From Nocardia cerradoensis NBRC 101014 (lineage in GTDB: Bacteria; Actinomycetota; Actinomycetes; Mycobacteriales; Mycobacteriaceae): DNA of 64,000 nucleotides. The stretch covers positions 1-64,000 of the forward strand of contig NZ_BAFW01000048.1 of assembly GCF_000308535.1 (NCBI RefSeq), in the 5' to 3' direction. Positions 7,273 through 17,596 of this stretch are shown here, in pieces. The number at the start of each line of letters is the position of its first letter. Position 1 is the stretch's first letter. The notes beneath the pieces were generated by a model. It was given only the letters and a program-made list of their open reading frames with translations. It was not told the DNA's origin and searched no databases. The position numbers were made by a program, and so were the translations under genes.

Positions 7273-9422
7273 TCGGGCGTCAGCCAGAGGGCACTGTTGG
7301 GAGCGATGGTGACCTGCGCCGAGTACGGCCGGCCGTGCGAGGGGCAGGCGGAGGCCGATACCGCGCCGAGATTGCCGGTGCCGCTGCCGCCGTAGGGGGT
7401 GGCGTCGGTGTTGAGGATTTCGCGCCAGATGCCGGGAGCCGGCAGCCCGATGCGGTAGTCGCGGTGTTCGAGACCGGAGAAGTTGAAGACGCAGGCCACG
7501 ACCGAGCCGTCGGTGCCGTAGCGCAGGAAGGCGAGCACGTTGTGCACGCGGTCGTCGGCCTCGATCCAGGCGTAACCGCCGGGCGCGGTGTCCTGCGTCC
7601 ACAGCGCGGGGTGGGCGCGGTAGACGACGTTGAGATCGGCGACGAGGGCGCGGATACCGTCGTGCAGCGGGTTGGCGAGTTCGTCCCAGTCCAGCCCGCG
7701 GTCGTGTGACCATTCACGGAACTGGCCGAACTCCTGACCCATGAACAGCAGTTGTTTGCCCGGGTGTGCCCACATGTAGGCCAGGACCGCGCGGACGCCG
7801 CAGGCTTTGGTGTAGTCGTCGCCGGGCATGCGGGTCCACAGCGTGCCCTTGCCGTGCACCACCTCGTCGTGGCTGATCGGCAGCAGATAGTTCTCACTCC
7901 ACGCGTAGACCGCCGAGAACGTGATCTCGTTGTGGTGCCAGCTGCGATGCACCTGATCGCGCCCGAGGTAGCCGAGCGTGTCGTGCATCCAGCCCATATT
8001 CCATTTCAGGGTGAAGCCCAGCCCGCCGACCTCCGTGGACCGGGTGACCCCCGGCCAGGTGGTGGATTCCTCGGCGATGGTCACCACGCCGGGATGATCG
8101 GTGTGGACGGCGGCGTTCAGTTCGCGCAGGAAGTCGACGGCCTCCAGATTCTCCCGTCCGCCGTGCACATTCGGCTCCCAGCCGCCGGGCGGACGCGAAT
8201 AGTCCAGATACAGCATCGAGGCGACGGCGTCGACGCGCAGCCCGTCGATGTGGAACTCCTCGAGCCAGAACCGCGCGTTCGCGACCAGGAAGTTGCGCAC
8301 CTCGTTGCGGCCGTAGTCGAAAATGTAGGTGCCCCATTCCAATTGCTCGCCGCGACGGGGATCGGGATGTTCGTAGAGGGCGGTGCCGTCGAAGCGGGCC
8401 AGGGCCCATTCGTCGCGCGGGAAGTGGCCGGGCACCCAGTCGAGGACGACGCCGATGCCGTGGGCGTGCAGGTGGTCGACGAACGCGCGGAAATCGTCGG
8501 GGGAGCCGAAGCGGGCGGTCGGCGCGTAGTAGGAGGTGACCTGGTACCCCCAGGAGCCGCCGAAGGGGTGTTCCGCGACGGGCAGCAGTTCCACGTGGGT
8601 GAAACCTTGGGCCCGAACGTATTCCGCGAGCTGTTCGGCGGCGCTGCGATAGTCGAGCCCGGGCCGCCACGAGCCGAGATGAACCTCGTAGATGCTCATC
8701 GGCTCGCGAGTGGGGTCGCGCCGGGCGCGGGCGGCGCACCAGTCCTGATCCGACCATCGGTAGGCGGTGTCGGTGACGACCGATGCCGTCGCGGGCGGGG
8801 TTTCGGCGGCGAAGGCCAGGGGGTCGGCGTGGTCGACGGTCCGCCCGTCGGCGCCGTGGACGCGATATTTGTATCGCGTGCCCGCCGCGACGCCGGGGAC
8901 GAACACTTCCCACACCCCGGACGAGCCGAGCCGGCGCATCGGCGTACTCGTTCCACTCCAGCTGTCGAAATCGCCGAAGACGGTGACGCCGCGCGCATTC
9001 GGCGCCCATACCGCGAACGACGTCCCGGTGACCTCGCCGTCGAGCGTGGTGTAGCGGCGCGGATGGGCGCCGAGTACCTCCCAGAGCCGTCGATGCCGCC
9101 CCTCGCCGAGCAGGTGCAGATCGAGCTCGCCGACGGTCGGCAGGAAGCGGTATCCGTCGGCGGTGAGCACGGTCCGGCTGCCCGGATACGCCACGACCAG
9201 GCGGTAGTCCCACAGATCCGGGAACCCGACCACACCCTCGAAGACGCCGTGGCCGATGTGGTGCAGCGGATGATCGACACCGCCGATGCGGGCAGACACC
9301 GAATCGGCGTGGGGCCGAAGGGTTCTGATCACCGTTCCATCGGGATGCGGATGCGCGCCGAGGACCGTGTGCGGGTCGGTGTGGGTACCGGCGGCCAGCA
9401 GCATCAGATCGCGCCGATTCAT
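7236..9422 (-). CDS. glgB: 1,4-alpha-glucan branching enzyme GlgB
   Basis: GlgB forms alpha-1,6 branches in glycogen-like glucan. The 728-residue protein has a first beta-sandwich module (residues 1 to about 105), a CBM48 module (about 110-210) with [17 protein letters not shown], a GH13 TIM barrel and a C-terminal all-beta domain. The nucleophile is Asp398 in [11 protein letters not shown], the acid/base is the Glu in AEEST, and HDE in [12 protein letters not shown] is the third active-site motif. The ATG at 9422 gives the full N-terminus. It lies 34 nt downstream of glgE, so glgE-glgB is one operon. This matches M. tuberculosis Rv1327c-Rv1326c and feeds the GlgE pathway for cytosolic and capsular alpha-glucan. 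Confidence 0.97.
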   Translation of the reverse strand: MNRRDLMLLAAGTHTDPHTVLGAHPHPDGTVIRTLRPHADSVSARIGGVDHPLHHIGHGVFEGVVGFPDLWDYRLVVAYPGSRTVLTADGYRFLPTVGELDLHLLGEGRHRRLWEVLGAHPRRYTTLDGEVTGTSFAVWAPNARGVTVFGDFDSWSGTSTPMRRLGSSGVWEVFVPGVAAGTRYKYRVHGADGRTVDHADPLAFAAETPPATASVVTDTAYRWSDQDWCAARARRDPTREPMSIYEVHLGSWRPGLDYRSAAEQLAEYVRAQGFTHVELLPVAEHPFGGSWGYQVTSYYAPTARFGSPDDFRAFVDHLHAHGIGVVLDWVPGHFPRDEWALARFDGTALYEHPDPRRGEQLEWGTYIFDYGRNEVRNFLVANARFWLEEFHIDGLRVDAVASMLYLDYSRPPGGWEPNVHGGRENLEAVDFLRELNAAVHTDHPGVVTIAEESTTWPGVTRSTEVGGLGFTLKWNMGWMHDTLGYLGRDQVHRSWHHNEITFSAVYAWSENYLLPISHDEVVHGKGTLWTRMPGDDYTKACGVRAVLAYMWAHPGKQLLFMGQEFGQFREWSHDRGLDWDELANPLHDGIRALVADLNVVYRAHPALWTQDTAPGGYAWIEADDRVHNVLAFLRYGTDGSVVACVFNFSGLEHRDYRIGLPAPGIWREILNTDATPYGGSGTGNLGAVSASACPSHGRPYSAQVTIAPNSALWLTPDHHRSIGNGRNG

Positions 9423-9456
9423 CGGCGCGGCCGCCCGGCGGTGATCGGGCGTGTGA

Positions 9457-11460
9457 TCACCGGAATGTCCTGCGGTAGGCCAATTCGGTGCGCGCGGCCG
9501 CGGAAACGGCCGGGAGGGCGAGGATGTGGGCGGGGGCGCGTACGGGATCCAGCCGCACGTAATTGGTCTGCGCCCAGTGGTATTCCTCGCCGCTGATCTC
9601 GTCGTGGACCGTCGGGCGATCGTGCCATTCCCGCCCGATGGCCGGCATGTCGAGCGAGATCATTCCGTCCTCGGCGCCGAACGGATTGAGGTTGACCACG
9701 ACCAGCACCGCGTCCCCGGAGCTCGGATCGACCTTCGAATACGCCAGCAGCGCCTCGTTGTCGACGTGGTGAAAGGTGATGCAGCGCACCTGTTGTAAGG
9801 CCGGATGCGTCCGGCGAATCTCGTTCAGCCGGGTGATGAACGGTTCCAGCGATTCACCGCGCGCCGCGGCCTCGGCGAATCGTCGCGGACGCAGCTGATA
9901 TTTCTCCGAATCGAGATATTCCTCGCTGCCCGGCCGCACCGCCTGATGTTCGAAAAGTTCGAAACCGGAATACATTCCCCAGCTCGGCCCCAGCGTGGCC
10001 GCGAGTACGGCGCGCACGGCGAACATGCCCGGACCGCCGTGCTGCAGACTCTCGTGCAGGATGTCCGGAGTGTTGACGAACAGATTGGGCCGGGCCTCGT
10101 CGGCCTTGGCGGCCAGTTCGCGACCGAATTCGGCCAGTTCGTAGGCGCCGGTGCGCCAGGTGAAATACGTGTAGGACTGGGAAAATCCGCGCCGGGCCAG
10201 GCCGTAGAGGCGGGCCGGGCGGGTGAACGCCTCGGACAGGAAGATCACGTCGGGATCGGTCCGGCGCACCTGCGCGATCAGCCATTCCCAGAAGTCGGCC
10301 GGTTTGGTGTGCGGATTGTCGACCCGGAAGATGGTGACGCCCAGGGCGATCCAGTGCCGAACGACACCCAGGACGGCGGCATACAACCCGTCCGGATCGT
10401 TGTCGAAATCCAGCGGGTAGATGTCCTGATATTTCTTCGGCGGATTCTCCGCGAAGGCGATGGTGCCGTCGGGCAAGGTGGTGAACCACTCCGGATGGCT
10501 GCGCACCCACGGGTGATCGGGGGCGCACTGCAGCGCCAGATCCAGTGCTACCTCGAGACCGAGTTCGCCTGCGGCACGGACGAATTCGGCGAAGTCCTCC
10601 TCGGTCCCCAGAAGCGGGTGGACCGCGTCGTGGCCGCCCTCGGCCGAACCGATCGCCCACGGGGAGCCGAAATCGTCGGGTCCACACGTCAGAGAGTTGT
10701 TGGGGCCCTTGCGATTCACCGTGCCGATCGGGTGGATCGGCGGCAGGTAGACGACGTCGAAACCCATGGCCGCGATGCGTGGGAGTTCTTTCGTCGCGGT
10801 GGCGAAGGTGCCGTGCACCGGATTGCCGTCGGCGTCCCAGCCGCCGGTGGAGCGGGGGAAGAATTCGTACCACGCGCCGACCAGCGCGCGCCGCCGCTCG
10901 ACCAGCACGGTGTGGGCCGGACCGCGGGTCACCAGGTCGCGCAGTGGCGTCTCGCGCAGGATCTCGGCGACCTCGGCGCTGAAGGCCGGCGCCACCCGCG
11001 CCGGCAGTTGCGCATCACTGCGCAGCGCGGCCGCGGCGGCGCGCAGTTTCTCCCACTGGCGTTTCGGGACCGCCTGTGCCGCCCGTTCGAACAGCCGGGC
11101 GCCGATCTCGAGATCGTTGGCCAGATCCGTCGCGCTCTGGCCGACGGCCAGTTTCGCCTCGACCGCGGCCCGCCAGCCGGTGATCGGATCGCCCCAGCCT
11201 TCCACGCGAAAGGTCCACAGCCCCGGCGTATTCGGGGTGAAAACCGCATTGAAGACGTCGGGTTCGAACTCGGGCGCCATCCGGATCCGCTGGGTGCGGC
11301 CGCCGCCCGGTCCGCGCACGGCCAGGGTGGCGGCCACCGCGTCGTGACCCTCGCGCCACACCACGGCCCGCACCGGGACCACTTCGCCGACGACGGCCTT
11401 GGCCGGATATCCGCCCGCGACGGCCGGGGCGGTGTCATCGATGGCGATGCGACCGGTCAC
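9457..11460 (-). CDS. glgE: Alpha-1,4-glucan:maltose-1-phosphate maltosyltransferase GlgE
   Basis: GlgE transfers maltosyl units from maltose-1-phosphate to the growing alpha-1,4-glucan. The 667-residue protein has the N-terminal domains with [13 protein letters not shown], a GH13_3 barrel and a C-terminal beta domain. Asp381 in [10 protein letters not shown] is the nucleophile and Glu410 in FLSEAFTRP the acid/base, 29 residues apart as in the Streptomyces enzyme. It is about 30 residues shorter than the M. tuberculosis protein at the N-terminus. I chose GTG at 11460, where homology begins, supported by TACGGT at 11468-11473. The frame stays open far upstream but that part is antisense to the hydrolase gene. 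TreS and the maltokinase that would supply substrate are not in this window. Confidence 0.96.
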   Translation of the reverse strand: MTGRIAIDDTAPAVAGGYPAKAVVGEVVPVRAVVWREGHDAVAATLAVRGPGGGRTQRIRMAPEFEPDVFNAVFTPNTPGLWTFRVEGWGDPITGWRAAVEAKLAVGQSATDLANDLEIGARLFERAAQAVPKRQWEKLRAAAAALRSDAQLPARVAPAFSAEVAEILRETPLRDLVTRGPAHTVLVERRRALVGAWYEFFPRSTGGWDADGNPVHGTFATATKELPRIAAMGFDVVYLPPIHPIGTVNRKGPNNSLTCGPDDFGSPWAIGSAEGGHDAVHPLLGTEEDFAEFVRAAGELGLEVALDLALQCAPDHPWVRSHPEWFTTLPDGTIAFAENPPKKYQDIYPLDFDNDPDGLYAAVLGVVRHWIALGVTIFRVDNPHTKPADFWEWLIAQVRRTDPDVIFLSEAFTRPARLYGLARRGFSQSYTYFTWRTGAYELAEFGRELAAKADEARPNLFVNTPDILHESLQHGGPGMFAVRAVLAATLGPSWGMYSGFELFEHQAVRPGSEEYLDSEKYQLRPRRFAEAAARGESLEPFITRLNEIRRTHPALQQVRCITFHHVDNEALLAYSKVDPSSGDAVLVVVNLNPFGAEDGMISLDMPAIGREWHDRPTVHDEISGEEYHWAQTNYVRLDPVRAPAHILALPAVSAAARTELAYRRTFR

Positions 11461-11467
11461 GGCACCA

Positions 11468-11473
11468 ACCGTA
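11468..11473 (-). promoter_or_regulatory. -10 hexamer of the glgE-glgB operon
   Basis: TACGGT on the minus strand lies 7 nt before the glgE GTG, supporting that start and a leaderless operon transcript. Confidence 0.5.
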
Positions 11474-11646
11474 CCGGTAGTTCGGGGGCGACCACGAACA
11501 CGCGCGACGGGGGCCTGCGCGATTGCGGGCCGGAAGGGCCCGTGGCAGACTTTCCGGGGCGGTGGTTCCGTTTCTGGTGGACGCCGGTGCGGTGCGAATG
11601 GCCGGCCCGAACGAATTCGCCGAGAGCCGAGAGAAAGGAATCTCGC

Positions 11647-12408
11647 ATGACAGCAGTGCAGGGGCAAACCGTGGAGATCACGACGCCCGACGGTGTCGCC
11701 GACGCGTACGTCACCTATCCCGCGGGGGGCGGGAGATATCCCGGTGTGCTGCTGTACATGGACGCGTTCGGACTGCGTCCGAGTCTGCGCGCGCTGGCCG
11801 ACGATGTCGCCGCGGCCGGATACACCGTGCTGGTTCCCAACGTCTTCTACCGGCACGGCCGGGCGCCGCTGCTCGAGCTGCCGGATTTCATCGATACGCA
11901 GGAGCGTCCGGACCTGTTCGCGACGATCGTCCCGATGCTGCGCGAGCTCACCCCGGATCTCGTGGTCCGCGATGCCGGCGCCTACCTGGACTGGCTCACC
12001 GCGTTCGAGCACACGGCGGACGGACCGATCGCCACTGCCGGATACTGCATGGGCGGCCGGTTGGCGGTGTACACGGCCGGCGCGTTCGGTGACCGGATCG
12101 CGGCCGCGGCCGGATTCCACACCGGCGGATTGGTGGTCGACGGCCCCGACAGCCCGCATCTGGCCGTCGAGAAGGCCACGGCGGAGATGTATTTCGGCCA
12201 TGCCGATCAGGACCGCTCGCTGACGCCGGAACAGATCGAGACGTTCGACAAGGCTCTCGCCGCGGCCGGAGTGCGCTACCGCACCGAGGTCTACCCCGGC
12301 GCACACCACGGTTACACCCAGGCCGACACCGCGCACTACGACCGCGAAGCCGACGAGCGGCACCGGCGCGAGCTGCTGGCCCTGCTCGATCGGACGCTGC
12401 GGGGATAA
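11647..12408 (+). CDS. Dienelactone hydrolase family protein
   Basis: This 253-residue alpha/beta hydrolase carries the family nucleophile elbow GYCMGGR with cysteine as the nucleophile, and a GAHHGYTQ loop with the catalytic histidine. An Asp in [10 protein letters not shown] is the probable third member. Dienelactone hydrolases open enol-lactones in aromatic catabolism, but many members have other ester or lactone substrates, and no catabolic genes are nearby. The ATG follows GAGAAAGGA at 8-16 nt. It is divergent from glgE and stands between glgE and glgP, a position empty in M. tuberculosis, so it is a local insertion. Its start lies 187 nt from the glgE start. Confidence 0.88.
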   Translation: MTAVQGQTVEITTPDGVADAYVTYPAGGGRYPGVLLYMDAFGLRPSLRALADDVAAAGYTVLVPNVFYRHGRAPLLELPDFIDTQERPDLFATIVPMLRELTPDLVVRDAGAYLDWLTAFEHTADGPIATAGYCMGGRLAVYTAGAFGDRIAAAAGFHTGGLVVDGPDSPHLAVEKATAEMYFGHADQDRSLTPEQIETFDKALAAAGVRYRTEVYPGAHHGYTQADTAHYDREADERHRRELLALLDRTLRG

Positions 12409-12476
12409 GGCCTGTCGCAGCAGGTCAGCGCACTGGCTCGGCCTCGGCGTGCGGAGGACGGGCCGGTGCTGCCGTG

Positions 12477-12482
12477 TAGGGT
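12477..12482 (+). promoter_or_regulatory. -10 hexamer of glgP
   Basis: TAGGGT lies 7 nt before the GTG at 12490 and supports this start over an in-frame CTG-proximal start at 12466. Confidence 0.5.
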
Positions 12483-12489
12483 CTACCCG

Positions 12490-15150
12490 GTGAAGGCATT
12501 GCGTCGTTTCACCGTCCGTGCCCATCTGCCGCAGCGGCTGGCCGCCCTCGGTGAGCTGGCCGCCAATCTGCGGTGGTCATGGCACGGGCCTACTCAGGAT
12601 GTGTTCGCGCAGCTGGATCCCGAGTTGTGGGTGCGGGTCGGGCGCGATCCGGTGCGGATGCTCGGTGAGGTGGACGCGGACCGGCTCGACGAGTGGGCCG
12701 CGGATCCCGGCTATCAGGCGGCCGTCGACGCCGCGGAGGCCGACCTGCGGGACTATCTGACCAGACCCCGCTGGTTCGGCGAACATATCGCCGCGGAACC
12801 GGAAAGCCCGGCGCCGCGCGGTATCGCCTACTTCTCCATGGAATTCGGTGTGACCGAGGTGCTGCCGAATTATTCGGGCGGGCTGGGGATTCTGGCCGGT
12901 GACCATCTGAAGGCGGCCTCGGATCTGGGATTGCCGCTGATCGGCGTCGGCCTGCTGTATCGGTCCGGCTATTTCCGGCAGTCGCTCACCGCCGACGGCT
13001 GGCAGGCCGAACGCTATCCCGACCTCGATCCGCAAGGCCTGCCGCTGCGGCTGCTGGCCGAGGAGGGCGCGCCGGTGCTCGTCCACGTGCCCATGCCCGA
13101 GGGCCGGGTACTGCGCGCCCGGGTGTGGATCGCGCAGGTGGGACGAATTCCGTTGCTGCTGCTCGATTCCGATATCGGCGACAACGATCCGGAACTGCGC
13201 GCGGTGACCGACCGACTCTACGGCGGTGACCAGGACCACCGCATCAAACAGGAGATTCTGGCCGGAATCGGCGGCGTGCGCGCGGTCCGCGCCTACACCC
13301 GGGCTCGCGGCCTGCCGGATCCGGACGTGTGGCATATGAACGAGGGCCACGCGGGATTCCTCGGGATCGAGCGGATCCGCGAATATATGGCGGGCGGAAT
13401 GGATTTCGACTCCGCGCTCGCCGCGGTCCGGGCCGCGACCGTCTTCACCACGCATACTCCGGTGCCCGCGGGCATCGATCGGTTCGCCGCCGGGTTGGTC
13501 CGCCGTTACTTCGGCGGTGCCCACGGGGAACGGGAATCGCCACTGCTGCCGGGGATTTCGGTGGATCGGATCCTGGCGCTGGGACGTGAGGCCGATCCTT
13601 CGGTATTCAACATGGCCCACCTCGGTTTGCGCCTCGCGCAGCGTGCCAACGGAGTCTCGCGACTGCACGGCGAGGTGAGCCGTGACATGTTCGCGCCGCT
13701 GTGGCCCGGATTCGACGCGGCCGAGGTGCCGATCGGTTCGGTGACCAACGGTGTGCACGCCCCGACGTGGGCGGCTCGCGAATGGATCGGCATCGCGGCA
13801 CGAGCGACGGGCCCGGAGGAGGCAGCGAGCGTAACCACGGCGGGACCCGGGAGTGCCGCCGTGGATACAGCGCGCGACCCGGTAGGTCCTGAGTTCGTCG
13901 CCGAGGGGCGCGGCTGGGAACAACTTCGGGCCGTGGATGTGCGCGAACTGTGGGAGACGCGGGCGACGCTGCGTGCGGTACTGGTCGCCGAGGTCCGTCG
14001 CCGGCTGCGGGAATCGTGGCTCGAACGCGGTGCGGCGCCGGCCGAATTAGGTTGGGTGGACGAGGTTTTCGATCCCGGTGTGCTGACCGTCGGCTTCGCC
14101 CGGCGGGTGCCCACCTACAAGCGGCTGACGCTGATGCTGCGCGATCCGGACCGGCTGCGCGCACTGTTGCTCGATCCGGAGCGACCGCTGCAACTGGTGG
14201 TCGCGGGTAAGAGCCATCCCGCCGACGACGGGGGCAAGGCGCTGATCCAGCAGGTGGTGCGGTTCGCCGACGATCCGGCGGTGCGGCACCGGATCGTGTT
14301 CCTGCCCGATTACGACATGTCGATGGCCCGCTACCTGTACTGGGGTTGCGATGTGTGGTTGAACAATCCGCTGCGTCCGCTGGAGGCCTGCGGGACGTCC
14401 GGGATGAAGGCCGCACTCAACGGCGGCCTCAATCTCTCCATTCGAGACGGCTGGTGGGACGAGATGTACGACGGCGACAACGGGTGGGCCATCCCGACCG
14501 CCGACGGCGTCCGCGACGAACATCGGCGCGACGATCTGGAGGCGGCCGCTCTGTACGAGATGTTGCAGCGCTCGGTGCTCCCGCGGTTCTACGAGCGCGA
14601 CGAATCCGGTCTGCCGGTGCGCTGGATGGAAATGGTGCGCCACACGCTGCGCACCCTCGGGCCGAAGGTGCTCGCCTCGCGCATGGTCCGCGACTACACC
14701 ACCGGCTACTACCTCCCGGCCGCCGGTTCCTATGCCGCGGTCGCCGCCGGCGATTTCGCCGGGGCGCGGGCGCTGGCCGAATACCGCCGCCGCCTGGAGT
14801 CGGTGTGGTCGCAGGTGAAAGTGCTTCAGGTCGACAGCTCCGGCCTGCCCGATATTCCGGTGATCGGTGCGGAACTGTCGCTGCGGGCCCGCATCGACCT
14901 GGCCGGTCTGTCCACCGGCGACGTGGTGGTGCAGGCGGTTCTGGGCCGGGTCGGTTCCGATGACGAGCTGACCGATACGGAGGTCGTCGACATGGACCAC
15001 CTCTCCACGGACGCCGGCACCGAGCAGTACGCGGTCACCACGCCGGTGCCACATTCCGGTGCCGTCGGGTACACCGTCCGCGTGCTGCCCAGACACCCGC
15101 TGCTGTCGGGCCCGGCGGAACTCGGACTGGTCGCCGCGGCGCGACCGTAG
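12490..15150 (+). CDS. glgP: Glycogen (alpha-glucan) phosphorylase GlgP
   Basis: GlgP releases glucose-1-phosphate from alpha-1,4-glucan chains. The 886-residue protein belongs to the long actinobacterial type. Its N-terminus ([19 protein letters not shown]) matches M. tuberculosis Rv1328. Lys640 in [15 protein letters not shown] should hold pyridoxal phosphate. Compared with my recollection of the mycobacterial protein there is an extra segment of about 30-40 residues after [10 protein letters not shown], encoded at about 13795-13925, which contains R-A-T-G-P and a DNA inverted repeat. The segment keeps the frame and lies in a likely surface loop. Together with glgE and glgB this makes a glucan synthesis and breakdown locus. 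Confidence 0.95.
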   Translation: MKALRRFTVRAHLPQRLAALGELAANLRWSWHGPTQDVFAQLDPELWVRVGRDPVRMLGEVDADRLDEWAADPGYQAAVDAAEADLRDYLTRPRWFGEHIAAEPESPAPRGIAYFSMEFGVTEVLPNYSGGLGILAGDHLKAASDLGLPLIGVGLLYRSGYFRQSLTADGWQAERYPDLDPQGLPLRLLAEEGAPVLVHVPMPEGRVLRARVWIAQVGRIPLLLLDSDIGDNDPELRAVTDRLYGGDQDHRIKQEILAGIGGVRAVRAYTRARGLPDPDVWHMNEGHAGFLGIERIREYMAGGMDFDSALAAVRAATVFTTHTPVPAGIDRFAAGLVRRYFGGAHGERESPLLPGISVDRILALGREADPSVFNMAHLGLRLAQRANGVSRLHGEVSRDMFAPLWPGFDAAEVPIGSVTNGVHAPTWAAREWIGIAARATGPEEAASVTTAGPGSAAVDTARDPVGPEFVAEGRGWEQLRAVDVRELWETRATLRAVLVAEVRRRLRESWLERGAAPAELGWVDEVFDPGVLTVGFARRVPTYKRLTLMLRDPDRLRALLLDPERPLQLVVAGKSHPADDGGKALIQQVVRFADDPAVRHRIVFLPDYDMSMARYLYWGCDVWLNNPLRPLEACGTSGMKAALNGGLNLSIRDGWWDEMYDGDNGWAIPTADGVRDEHRRDDLEAAALYEMLQRSVLPRFYERDESGLPVRWMEMVRHTLRTLGPKVLASRMVRDYTTGYYLPAAGSYAAVAAGDFAGARALAEYRRRLESVWSQVKVLQVDSSGLPDIPVIGAELSLRARIDLAGLSTGDVVVQAVLGRVGSDDELTDTEVVDMDHLSTDAGTEQYAVTTPVPHSGAVGYTVRVLPRHPLLSGPAELGLVAAARP
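13800..13864 (+). repeat. In-frame palindromic element inside glgP
   Basis: The 15-nt word CGAGCGACGGGCCCG (13801-13815) recurs exactly at 22930-22944 in the clpS N-terminal extension, in the same reading frame (R-A-T-G-P). Downstream, CCACGGCGG (13835-13843) and CCGCCGTGG (13856-13864) form a perfect 9-bp inverted repeat with a 12-nt loop. The element lies in an apparent insertion of GlgP. Confidence 0.6.
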
Positions 15151-15217
15151 ACCATCTGGTCAGCGGGGATTTCGGGGAGCGTGATTTGCCGCATGTTCGC
15201 CGATCTGAATGGCATCG

Positions 15218-15234
15218 AACGGTCGCAGACCGTT
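15218..15234. promoter_or_regulatory. Palindromic operator candidate upstream of the NCS2 permease
   Basis: AACGGTC-GCA-GACCGTT is a perfect 7-bp inverted repeat with a 3-nt centre, 54 nt before the permease ATG. TACGGT, a possible -10, begins at its right edge (15234-15239), so a bound repressor would block the promoter. Confidence 0.5.
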
Positions 15235-15287
15235 ACGGTGCCCTCGGCACAGTCCGATCGGTCCGGGGCGAGGGTGGAGAGCAGCAG

Positions 15288-16652
15288 ATGAGCAGTGTCG
15301 ACGTCCTGTCGCGGTCCAAGGGACGCCTCGATTCCTACTTCGGAATCGCTCGGCTCGGCTCGACCATGAGGCGCGAGCTCATGGCGGGAACCGTCACCTT
15401 CCTGGCGATGTCCTATGTGCTGGCGGTCAACCCGGCGGTTCTCGGCGACCACGGTCAGCTCGGATCGCGCGGCATTCCGACCCAGGCGGTATTCACCGCG
15501 ACCGCGGTGGCCGCAGTGGTGGGCACGCTGGTGATGGGGGTGTGGGCGCGCTACCCGATCGCGCTCGCGCCGGGGATGGGGTTGAACGCCTTCTTCGCCT
15601 ATTCGGTCGTGCTGGGGATGGGAATCGACTGGCAGGTGGCACTGTCGGGCACGCTGCTGTCGGGCATCATCTTCTTCATCCTCGCGGTGACCAAGATCCG
15701 CGAGAAGATCATCGACGCGATTCCGCTGCAACTGAAGCTGGCCGTCGGCGCGGGAATCGGCATGTTCGTCGCCTTCCTCGGTCTCAAGAACGCCGGGATC
15801 GTGGTCTCCGATCCGGCGACCTTCGTCCACCTGGGTGATTTCACCAAGGGGACCACGCTGCTCGCGCTGTTCGGACTGTTGGTGACGGTCGTCTTCCTGG
15901 TGCTCGGCTGGCACGGTGCCGTGCTGTACGGCATCGTCTCCACGACGGTCGTCGGCATCGTCAGCGGGCTGGTGCATCTGCCGCATCAGGTGGTGGCGCT
16001 GCCACACGGGCTGGATCAGACCTTCGGCCAGGCCATCGTGAATCTGCCGCACGCGTTCACCGGTCAGATGGCGATCGTCGTGCTGACCATGCTGTTCGTC
16101 GACTTCTTCGACGCCTCGGGCACGCTCATCGGCATCGCCAACCAAGCCGGGCTGCTCGGGCCCGACGGGAAACTGCCGCGCGCCGCGCAGGCGCTGGCCG
16201 CCGATTCGATCGGCACCGCCGCGGGCGCGATCATCGGCACCTCGACCACCACGGCCTATGTCGAATCCACCGCCGGCGTCAGCGCGGGCGGGCGAACCGG
16301 CCTCACCGCGGTCTCGACGGCCGGCTGGTTCCTGGCCGCGATGTTCTTCTTCCCGATCTTCGCGGTGGTCGCCGATGTGCCCGCGGTGACGGCGCCGGCG
16401 CTGATCGTGGTGGGTGTGCTGATGTCGCGGGCGCTCGGCGATATCGATTGGGGCAAGCTCGAATACGCGATCCCGGCGTTCATCACCGTGATCATGATGC
16501 CGCTGACCTATTCGATCGCCAACGGGATCGCGATGGGGCTGACCTTCTATCCGGTGGTCATGGTCGCGCGGCGGCGCGGGCGTGAGGTGCATCCGGTCAT
16601 GTGGGTGCTGATGGCGGTATTCCTCGCGTACTTCTTCTTCCTCGCCGAGTAG
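15288..16652 (+). CDS. NCS2 family purine permease (AzgA/PbuG type)
   Basis: This 454-residue inner-membrane transporter has about 13-14 helices and the AzgA-like signatures GTVTFLAMSYVLAVNP, APGMGLNAFFAYSVVLG and FVDFFDASGTLIG. These transporters import adenine, guanine or hypoxanthine with protons, and this branch is the best fit; xanthine/uracil carriers lack this N-terminus. ATG at 15288 follows AGGGTGGAGAGCAG. A perfect palindrome at 15218-15234 lies in its promoter. It stands between glgP and doxX-like, a position without counterpart in M. tuberculosis, and is probably transcribed alone. Confidence 0.9.
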   Translation: MSSVDVLSRSKGRLDSYFGIARLGSTMRRELMAGTVTFLAMSYVLAVNPAVLGDHGQLGSRGIPTQAVFTATAVAAVVGTLVMGVWARYPIALAPGMGLNAFFAYSVVLGMGIDWQVALSGTLLSGIIFFILAVTKIREKIIDAIPLQLKLAVGAGIGMFVAFLGLKNAGIVVSDPATFVHLGDFTKGTTLLALFGLLVTVVFLVLGWHGAVLYGIVSTTVVGIVSGLVHLPHQVVALPHGLDQTFGQAIVNLPHAFTGQMAIVVLTMLFVDFFDASGTLIGIANQAGLLGPDGKLPRAAQALAADSIGTAAGAIIGTSTTTAYVESTAGVSAGGRTGLTAVSTAGWFLAAMFFFPIFAVVADVPAVTAPALIVVGVLMSRALGDIDWGKLEYAIPAFITVIMMPLTYSIANGIAMGLTFYPVVMVARRRGREVHPVMWVLMAVFLAYFFFLAE

Positions 16653-16889
16653 GTTCCTCGCCGATCGGGCCGTCCGGCTGCGTTGCGCGAAGGCCTGCCC
16701 CGATGAGTTCGGCGCGCATTCCTCGTCTTACCGAACGTGGCATCACCGAACGAGGCTCCACCGAAGGAGCCTGACGGATCACGCTCGACGGAATAAGGCG
16801 TGAACCGGGTTCGGTTGGTCACCGTGTTATCAATCGGACCGCGGTCCGCTTTGCTTTCGTCAACTAACGAGATGAGGACTCCGACGATC

Positions 16890-17423
16890 ATGACCGCCAA
16901 TACCGAGCCCCGGACCGCCGCCCGCCCGCTGGAATTCCGGACCGCGGCCGATCCGGTCGCCGCCGATATCGGCCTGCTGCTGTTGCGGCTGGTCTTCGGC
17001 GGACTGCTTTTCGTGCACGGCACTCAGAAGCTCTTCGGCTGGTTCAACGGCCCCGGCCTGTCCGCGACGGCCGCCGGATTCCAGCACATGGATTACGACC
17101 CCGGAAAATTCTTCGCCACGCTCGCCGGGTTGTGCGAGGCGGTCGGCGGCGGGCTGCTGTTTCTCGGGCTGGTGACGCCCCTGGCCGCCGCGATCGTGCT
17201 CGGCACCATGATCAATGCGATGCATGTGACCTGGCCGCACGGGCTCGAGGGATATGAATCCGCGTTGTTGTTCGCGGCGGTGGCGGTGGCGCTGGGATTC
17301 ACCGGCCCGGGCCGCTTCTCGGTCGATCACGGGCGGCCGTGGCAGCGGCACGGCATCGTGTGGGGAGTGGGCGCGGTCGTGATCGGCGTGGTGGCCGCGG
17401 TGATCACCCTGCTGGTGAAGTAG
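16890..17423 (+). CDS. DoxX family membrane protein
   Basis: The 177-residue protein has four transmembrane segments with the DoxX signature, LLLRLVFGGLLFVHGTQKLF near the N-terminus followed by GPGLSATAAGF. DoxX proteins are small membrane proteins; in M. tuberculosis a DoxX member works with SodA and SseA in thiol oxidative stress, but most family members have no defined role. ATG at 16890 has GAGGA 11 nt upstream; ATG at 16872 is an alternative adding six residues. There is no co-transcribed partner. A dyad operator candidate lies downstream at 17534-17559, between this gene and dinG. Confidence 0.85.
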   Translation: MTANTEPRTAARPLEFRTAADPVAADIGLLLLRLVFGGLLFVHGTQKLFGWFNGPGLSATAAGFQHMDYDPGKFFATLAGLCEAVGGGLLFLGLVTPLAAAIVLGTMINAMHVTWPHGLEGYESALLFAAVAVALGFTGPGRFSVDHGRPWQRHGIVWGVGAVVIGVVAAVITLLVK

Positions 17424-17533
17424 GTTCGCGCGCCGGGTGATATGAGTGTCCCCACGTCGCGTGCAGGGTTCGCGACGCGGGGACCTCGGATACTCCGATG
17501 TGGGAATTGGGGTGCACCGGAAGTACCCTCGCC

Positions 17534-17559
17534 AACTTACTTCCGAACAGAAGTAGTTT
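17534..17559. promoter_or_regulatory. Dyad-symmetric operator candidate (ACTTC/GAAGT)
   Basis: AACTTACTTC and GAAGTAGTTT are inverted around a 6-nt CGAACA centre, with one extra base in the left arm. The sequence shares CTTACTTC with the palindrome at 32171-32186, suggesting one regulator recognises both. No gene starts immediately beside it: doxX-like ends upstream and dinG ends downstream. Confidence 0.4.
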
Positions 17560-17596
17560 CCCAGCCGATGTGGCGCGTGTCATATAACAGTTCGGT

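Noticed and set aside
7752..9596. Plus-strand 614-codon frame over glgB
   Set aside because: Antisense shadow of GlgB with low-complexity composition.
11461..12525. Upstream extension of the glgE frame giving a 1022-residue protein
   Set aside because: Homology to GlgE begins at the GTG at 11460, and the extension is antisense to the dienelactone hydrolase gene.
15151..15287. Purine riboswitch before the NCS2 permease
   Set aside because: The conserved loop and junction sequences of purine riboswitches are absent; only a short palindrome is seen.
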